This document shows positions 16,287 through 20,249 of a stretch of DNA of 20,249 bases, in pieces. Position 1 is the stretch's first letter. Each line of letters begins with the position of its first letter. The position numbers and the translations under genes were made by a program. The DNA comes from JBHGBM01 sp041946965 (GTDB lineage Bacteria; Acidobacteriota; Terriglobia; Bryobacterales; Bryobacteraceae): contig JBHGBM010000095.1 in the NCBI GenBank assembly GCA_041946965.1, positions 1 to 20,249 on the forward strand, given 5' to 3'. The notes beneath the pieces were generated by a model. That model saw only the letters and a program-made list of their open reading frames with translations. It did not search any database and had not been told where the DNA came from.

Positions 16287-16331
16287 GCGTGCCGCGTCGA
16301 ACCCGCCCGGGCGCTTCACCGGGAATAATTG

Positions 16332-17921
16332 CTATAGCGGAGTGAGCGGGCGCGTTTCAGTTCCGACGCGCAGCGTGCGGGTCACCATCTGGTCGGCCGG
16401 CAGCGCCAGCAGCCGGGGGCGCATCACGACCAGCACCAGGCTGGAGTCCTTCTCGCGCGTGTTGCGGCTGAAAAGCGGGCCCAGACCGGGGAGTTGCGAA
16501 AGACCCGCCAGCCCGGAAATCGTACGCGCCTCCGACGTTTTCATCAGCCCGGCCACGATCGCCCACTGCCCGGTTTCCAGCCGCACCGTGCTCTTGAGCT
16601 GCCGGTTGGAGATCACCGGAATCCCGTTAACCGACTGCCCCGCCAGCAGCTTGAACTCCGTCTCCAACTCCAGCGTGATGCCTTCCATGCCGTGCACCCA
16701 CGGAGTGGCCTTGATGCTCAGCCCCAGGTCCTCGAAGGTGAACGACGGCGGCGGCATATACGCCCCCTCGCCCTGAAAGCTCGAAGGCCCGTAATAGCCC
16801 GCCGTGAGGATCGGGTAGCGGTCGCCCACGTGCAGCGTAGCGGGCTGCCCGCTCACCGACCGCATCTGGCCCCGCAGCAGGATCTTGCCGTTGCCGCCGC
16901 TCATATTCGCGATCAGTGCGGCGTCCGCAATGCCGATTCCCAGCAGCGACTTGCCGCCGCCCAACAGCGCCAGCCGCGCGATGCCGCCCGGGGTGGCGGG
17001 CTTGTTGCCCAGCGCGCGGGTCAGCGCCACGATGGGAAAGCCGGTAGGGATCGCGAACCCGTAGGCGAGCACCTGGTTGGCGCTCAACTCGATCATCTCC
17101 GTTTCGATCAGCACCTGCGCGCGCGGGTACAGCAGGTCCTCCAGCAGCGCCCGGGCCGGCAGCACCTTCGAGATGGCATCCCGCATAACCACGACGTTCT
17201 TATGCGTGTCCCAACTGACCTTCTGGATGCCCATGGATTGCTGCACGGCGGTGATCAGCCCGGTGAACTCCTGCACCGAGGTCGGCTCCGGCAGGTCCAC
17301 CGCCACCGCCACGTGCGGCTCCACTTCGGTGCGTTTGCGCGGCGTGTCCTTGGCCACCAGGAAAATGCGCTCGTTCAGCGGGACGATGAACGAAGCGGTG
17401 GCGGCCTCCAGCGCGTGCAACGCCTCGCGGTAGTCGGCCTGCTGCATGCTGAAGTTGAACGGACGCCCGGCCTCGTAATCCGTGTCGAACACGCAGTCCA
17501 GCTTGAAGGCGGCGGCCACCTGCCGGAACAGCGACGGCGCGTCGCCTTTGAGGTCGAAATCGCGCCGGCCCGATGCGCGCAGCTCGGGCGGAGCCAACGG
17601 GCGCCGGGCTTCCTCCAGTTCCTTGGCGGTGGGCTCGGGAATACGCACATCGGCGGGAAGGCCGATGTCCGGGGCGGCGGTGGTCGTGGCAGGCGGCGCG
17701 ATTTTGGCTTGCAGGCCGGCTCGCGATTTCAGAGACTGGCTCTTGAGCCAGTAGATGTTGTTGCCGGGCTCCAGCGCCGCCGCCTGGGAATAGAACATGT
17801 ATGCGCGGGCCACCTGTCCCGCCCGCTCGGCCTTTTCACCCTGCCTGTACAGCTTTCCGGCCTCCCCGGCCAGGGCTATGCCGCCCGCCAGCAGACAGAG
17901 CAGGAGCGAAGATGCGCGCAC
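16332..17921 (-). CDS. Secretin (GspD/PilQ-like outer-membrane channel) with TPR-like N-terminus
   Basis: This 529-residue protein belongs to the secretin superfamily, the outer-membrane gates of type II secretion, type IV pili and related systems. A signal peptide (MRASSLLLCLLAGGIALAG) precedes a TPR-like helical stretch (20-65: LYRQGEKAERAGQVARAYMF). A proline-rich linker follows, then an STN/N0-like domain (119-190, RDFDLKGDAPSLFRQVAAAF) and an N1-like domain (about 205-265). The secretin core runs from about 268 to 505. It has VLIETEMIELS at 270-280 and the hallmark STVRLETGQWAIVAGLM (444-460), then LPGLGPLFSRN. The start is a GTG, which gives an intact signal peptide; the overlapping ATG two bases upstream is out of frame. 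It lies 37 bases after an esterase-type gene on the same strand. No other secretion or pilus genes are in the window. Confidence 0.88.
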   Translation of the reverse strand: MRASSLLLCLLAGGIALAGEAGKLYRQGEKAERAGQVARAYMFYSQAAALEPGNNIYWLKSQSLKSRAGLQAKIAPPATTTAAPDIGLPADVRIPEPTAKELEEARRPLAPPELRASGRRDFDLKGDAPSLFRQVAAAFKLDCVFDTDYEAGRPFNFSMQQADYREALHALEAATASFIVPLNERIFLVAKDTPRKRTEVEPHVAVAVDLPEPTSVQEFTGLITAVQQSMGIQKVSWDTHKNVVVMRDAISKVLPARALLEDLLYPRAQVLIETEMIELSANQVLAYGFAIPTGFPIVALTRALGNKPATPGGIARLALLGGGKSLLGIGIADAALIANMSGGNGKILLRGQMRSVSGQPATLHVGDRYPILTAGYYGPSSFQGEGAYMPPPSFTFEDLGLSIKATPWVHGMEGITLELETEFKLLAGQSVNGIPVISNRQLKSTVRLETGQWAIVAGLMKTSEARTISGLAGLSQLPGLGPLFSRNTREKDSSLVLVVMRPRLLALPADQMVTRTLRVGTETRPLTPL

Positions 17922-17958
17922 ATACCGATGACGCGCGGGCCCGCGCCGGCGTGCAACC

Positions 17959-18849
17959 CTATTTCAGGTAACGCACGAAGAACTCCTCCATGCGTTTGAG
18001 GGTGGACTCGAACCACGGCGGGCGGTTGAAAAAGCCGTGCTGGGCCCCGGGCGCGGTGAACAGCTCCGCGGCAACCCCCACGGCTTGCAGGCGCTTTTGC
18101 ATGTCAACGGATTGCCTGTAGGGCACGGTCATGTCCGCGTCGCCGTGCAGAAACAGAAACGCAGCCGAATCCTTGCTCACGTGCAGCAAGGGGGTCGCTT
18201 CAGCCCACAGTTCGGGTTTTTCTTTGTAGCTGGCCCCAAGGAATGCCGAAACGGAGTTGTCCGGCTTGGAGCCGGAAAGCTTGCCGAACATCACCAGGTC
18301 CACCGCGGGGTTGAACGCCGCGACGGCTTTCACCCGGCTGGAAACACCGGGGTTGCCGCCGTCGCCTTCGAGCTTCGCCATGCCGGCCGTGGTCCCCAGA
18401 AGCCCTACCAGGTGTCCGCCGGCCGATCCGCCCGCCGCTCCGATGCGCTCCGGGTCGATGCGATACCTGGCCGCGTTCGCGCGCAGCCAGCGCACCGCCG
18501 CCTTGGCATCGTGGATCGCCGCCGGCCACTTGGCCTCACCCGAAAGCCGGTATTCGATGCAGGCTCCCGCAAAGCCCCTGGAGGCCATGTAGGCAGCCTG
18601 GCGCTGGAACGCCGCCTTGCTGCCGTTGCGCCACCCGCCCCCGTGGACGTAGACCACGGCGGGGAACGGGCCGCGCCCAGATTCAGGGAGAAACAGGTCC
18701 AGGTGCATTTGGCGGGCGCCGTAACGGGCGTACACGAGGTCGCGCTGGATGGCGACGCCGGGCGGAACGCGGAACGGCGGATTCTGGGCCTGCGCGAACG
18801 CGGCGCCGGCCAGCAGCAGGAGCACGGATATGTGACGCATCGGTATCAT
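17959..18849 (-). CDS. Exported alpha/beta hydrolase, BD-FAE/esterase-lipase type
   Basis: This 296-residue protein has a signal peptide (MRHISVLLLLAGAAFAQA from residue 4). It has the layout of acetyl-hydrolase/feruloyl-esterase-like enzymes: oxyanion-hole HGGGW (69-73), nucleophile elbow AAGGSAGGHLVG (138-149) with Ser142, acid Asp239 in HGDADMTVPYRQS (235-247) and His271 in GAQHGFFN (268-275). All catalytic residues are present, so it should be active on short acyl esters of sugars or similar molecules in the periplasm. The start could be the ATG at 18849 or the in-frame ATG at 18840, which gives a cleaner signal peptide; neither has a Shine-Dalgarno sequence. It precedes the secretin gene by 37 bases and diverges from the mechanosensitive-channel gene across only 11 bases. 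Confidence 0.9.
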   Translation of the reverse strand: MIPMRHISVLLLLAGAAFAQAQNPPFRVPPGVAIQRDLVYARYGARQMHLDLFLPESGRGPFPAVVYVHGGGWRNGSKAAFQRQAAYMASRGFAGACIEYRLSGEAKWPAAIHDAKAAVRWLRANAARYRIDPERIGAAGGSAGGHLVGLLGTTAGMAKLEGDGGNPGVSSRVKAVAAFNPAVDLVMFGKLSGSKPDNSVSAFLGASYKEKPELWAEATPLLHVSKDSAAFLFLHGDADMTVPYRQSVDMQKRLQAVGVAAELFTAPGAQHGFFNRPPWFESTLKRMEEFFVRYLK

Positions 18850-18869
18850 GGTATATCGCCATGGATACC
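18842..18869. promoter_or_regulatory. Imperfect inverted repeat spanning two divergent start codons
   Basis: GGTATCATGG (18842-18851) and CCATGGATACC (18859-18869) are reverse complements apart from one extra G, with a seven-base centre TATATCG. The left arm contains the start codon of the hydrolase on the minus strand, and the right arm contains that of the MscS-type gene. Such a site could be an operator or overlapping promoters (TATCAT at 18844-18849 resembles a -10 element). The symmetry may partly follow from two facing ATG codons, so this is tentative. Confidence 0.35.
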
Positions 18870-19916
18870 ATCCGGCAGTTCCTTCTGCACGAGTGGATGA
18901 AGCTGGTCGTCCCCGCGGGGGTGCTGGCGGCGACGCTGGCCGCCGGCTGGGCTTTCAAGCGCATCCTCTTCGGGACGCTGCGGCGCTGGGCGGGCAGGAC
19001 CAGGAGCCAGGCGGCGGCGATGGCCACCGATGCGCTCGACGGCCCGTTCCTCATCTGGGTGCTCATCCTGGCCATTCACCTGGCCATGGAATCCTCGGAA
19101 CTGCCCGCCCGAGCCACGCACTGGTCCTCCCGCATCCTGCTGGTGCTCTGGATCCTGTCTTTCACCTTGGCGGCGGTCAGGCTGGCGGGTGACCTGATCC
19201 GTTTCTATGGCAGCGGCGTACAGGGCGCGCTGCCGGTCACCACCCTCACACAGAACCTGGCCCAGCTCGCCGTGGTCATCTTCAGCGTGCTGGTGTTGCT
19301 GAACCAGCTCGGCATCCCCATCACGCCGATTTTGACCGCGTTGGGGGTGGGCGGTTTGGCTGTCGCACTGGCTTTGCAGGACACGCTCTCGAACCTGTTC
19401 GCGGGCTTCTACATCGCCGTCGCCGGGCAGGTGCGCGTGGGCGACTACATCAAGCTGAATAGCGGCGAGGAGGGTTACGTCGCCGATATCACCTGGCGCA
19501 GCACGACCATACGATCCCTGGGCAACAACCTGATCGTCGTGCCCAATGCCAAGCTCGGCCAGGCGGTGGTCACCAACTATCACCTCCCGGAGAAGCGCAT
19601 GTCCGTGTCGGTGGCCGTCCCGGTGGGGCTTGCCAGCGACCCGGATCAGGTGGAGCGTGTCCTGTTGGAAGAGGCCCGGGCCGCGGCCGGCGAGCTGGCC
19701 GGCCTGCTGGAGGATCCCGCGCCGTCGGTCAACTTCGATCCCGGTTTCGGGGATTCGGGCCTGAGCTTCACCCTGATTTGCCACGTGCGCGAGTTCACCG
19801 ACCAGTTCGGCGTGCGGGCGGGCCTCCGCAAGCGGATCCTGAAGCGCCTCCGGGCCGAGGGCATTGAGATCCCCTATCCCACGCGCGCGGTCTATTTTAA
19901 GGAAAAATCCGTCTAG
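18861..19916 (+). CDS. MscS-family mechanosensitive ion channel
   Basis: This 351-residue inner-membrane protein belongs to the MscS family, which opens under membrane tension to release solutes during osmotic downshock. Hydrophobic segments lie near residues 14-31, 62-76, 90-108 and 133-150. The pore-lining helix follows at about 154-188 (ITPILTALGVGGLAVALALQ then DTLSNLFAGFYIAVAGQVRV). The cytoplasmic beta domain carries the family signature GDYIKL (194-199) and VADITWRSTTIRSLGNNLIV (207-226) with VPNAKL. Its C-terminal alpha/beta domain is complete. It has one more predicted helix than E. coli MscS, as in many larger homologues. No Shine-Dalgarno sequence precedes the ATG at 18861. The last codons are AT-rich and lie just upstream of a strong promoter for the next transcription unit. 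Confidence 0.94.
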   Translation: MDTIRQFLLHEWMKLVVPAGVLAATLAAGWAFKRILFGTLRRWAGRTRSQAAAMATDALDGPFLIWVLILAIHLAMESSELPARATHWSSRILLVLWILSFTLAAVRLAGDLIRFYGSGVQGALPVTTLTQNLAQLAVVIFSVLVLLNQLGIPITPILTALGVGGLAVALALQDTLSNLFAGFYIAVAGQVRVGDYIKLNSGEEGYVADITWRSTTIRSLGNNLIVVPNAKLGQAVVTNYHLPEKRMSVSVAVPVGLASDPDQVERVLLEEARAAAGELAGLLEDPAPSVNFDPGFGDSGLSFTLICHVREFTDQFGVRAGLRKRILKRLRAEGIEIPYPTRAVYFKEKSV

Positions 19917-20011
19917 CACTTGCCAGGCGGTGGCGCCTTTGCTAACCTGAAGGAGTCGCACCCATCAACGGCCTGGATTGGGCGAAAAAGTGCGCCGGCA
20001 CTTGCCAGGCG
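19916..20011 (+). repeat. Direct repeat GCACTTGCCAGGCG, two copies
   Basis: The 14-base sequence GCACTTGCCAGGCG occurs at 19916-19929 and again at 19998-20011. Each copy contains the TTGCCA -35 hexamer of one of the two tandem promoters. This suggests promoter duplication or a shared activator site just at the -35 region. The second copy also forms the right arm of the inverted repeat AAGTGC-GCCG-GCACTT (19988-20003). Confidence 0.7.
19920..19948 (+). promoter_or_regulatory. Probable rrn-type promoter P1
   Basis: TTGCCA (19920-19925), a 17-base spacer and TAACCT (19943-19948) match a sigma-70-type promoter. The AT-rich stretch TCTATTTTAAGGAAAAATCC (19891-19910) lies where an UP element would sit; it is the end of the mscS-type gene. 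The same -35 context recurs 82 bases downstream in P2. Tandem promoters of this kind are typical of rRNA operons. Confidence 0.55.
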
Positions 20012-20031
20012 CCGGATTCGCCTGATATTCT
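20002..20031 (+). promoter_or_regulatory. Probable rrn-type promoter P2
   Basis: TTGCCA (20002-20007), an 18-base spacer and TATTCT (20026-20031) form the second tandem promoter. Transcription would start near 20038. A short hairpin-forming repeat (19988-20003) overlaps its -35 hexamer. Confidence 0.55.
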
Positions 20032-20037
20032 AGGGTA

Positions 20038-20249
20038 GAGACAAGGCGGCACAGCGACCGAAGTTCTGGTCGGCAATCAAACGAAATTTAGCGAGTCCGC
20101 GGGACGCCGAAAACGTGCGTGAGCGGATGAACGCGCAAGTTTCGAGGCTGGCGGTGCGGGCGGACGTCGAAAGAGATCCGCTCCGCGGCTGCCGTGGTCT
20201 TTGACAGACTGGTTGGACGCAACGAAGACAAACCCGTCCAGAAGTGATT
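20038..20249 (+). other. Putative rRNA operon leader (continues past the right edge)
   Basis: There is no open reading frame worth calling between the MscS-type gene and the window end. The stretch follows two tandem promoters and contains small hairpins (CGACC/GGTCG at 20055-20072; GTCC/GGAC at 20095-20105; TGGACG/CGTCCA at 20214-20240) and a boxA-like element. This is the arrangement of a 16S rRNA leader. The rRNA itself is not in the window, so the assignment rests on the leader signals alone. An untranslated leader of another stable RNA is the main alternative. Confidence 0.5.
20195..20206 (+). promoter_or_regulatory. boxA-like antitermination element
   Basis: TGGTCTTTGACA matches the rRNA boxA consensus TGCTCTTTAACA at 10 of 12 positions. 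In rRNA operons boxA is bound by NusB/NusE and prevents premature Rho termination of the untranslated transcript. Its place downstream of tandem promoters fits that role. TTGACA inside it could alternatively be read as a -35 box, but no good -10 follows at the right distance. Confidence 0.5.

Noticed and set aside
16494..17999. 501-codon plus-strand open frame opposite the secretin gene
   Set aside because: The translation is rich in R, H and Q without any domain, and the secretin signature lies on the other strand.
20201..20230. TTGACA within the boxA-like element read as a -35 promoter box
   Set aside because: No acceptable -10 hexamer follows at 16 to 18 bases. The wider match is to boxA, and it lies downstream of two better promoters.

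Overview
This GC-rich window looks like a chromosomal piece of an acidobacterium, most likely of the Solibacter/Bryobacter type. That placement is an inference from gene content. The window holds a 1113-residue Oar-like TonB-dependent receptor with an N-terminal carboxypeptidase-regulatory-like domain. It also has several Tat-exported sulfatases and a Tat-exported Gfo/Idh/MocA oxidoreductase, and many -10-like hexamers lying almost on top of start codons. Nothing in it points to a plasmid, phage, transposon or CRISPR array.

Layout. The left edge carries the 5' part of secA (minus strand), divergent from a stand-alone cyclic-nucleotide-binding-fold protein. Next is a small ten-cysteine protein (minus). 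From about 2.16 to 7.28 kb lies a sulfatase/ceramidase locus that is partly decayed. It holds a truncated heparinase-like N-terminus (plus) and a sulfatase pseudogene with its catalytic middle deleted (minus). It also holds an intact sulfatase overlapping a neutral-ceramidase-like gene (minus), a frameshifted C-terminal scrap of another sulfatase-like protein (minus), and a second intact sulfatase (plus). A two-domain alpha/beta hydrolase (minus) then diverges from the Oar-like receptor (plus). After that come a Gfo/Idh/MocA oxidoreductase and an aldo/keto reductase (minus, probable operon), a class I methyltransferase (plus), a stand-alone secretin with an esterase-type hydrolase (minus, probable operon), and an MscS-family channel (plus). 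The last 333 bases hold no gene. They contain two similar tandem promoters and a boxA-like antitermination signal, as expected for the leader of an rRNA operon whose first rRNA would begin just past the window.

How the genes may work together. The middle of the window reads as export and degradation machinery for complex, possibly sulfated, organic matter: sulfatases, an amidase of the ceramidase family, esterases, sugar-type oxidoreductases and an outer-membrane receptor. The 14-base overlap between the ceramidase-like gene and a sulfatase is the most suggestive functional link and raises sulfated sphingolipids or glycolipids as a substrate class. Three gene remnants in the same 4 kb show that the locus is losing genes. 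I did not find a clearly new defence or mobile system. The most distinctive items are the ceramidase-sulfatase pair, the decayed sulfatases, the hydrolase whose first domain lacks a nucleophile, and the rrn-type leader.
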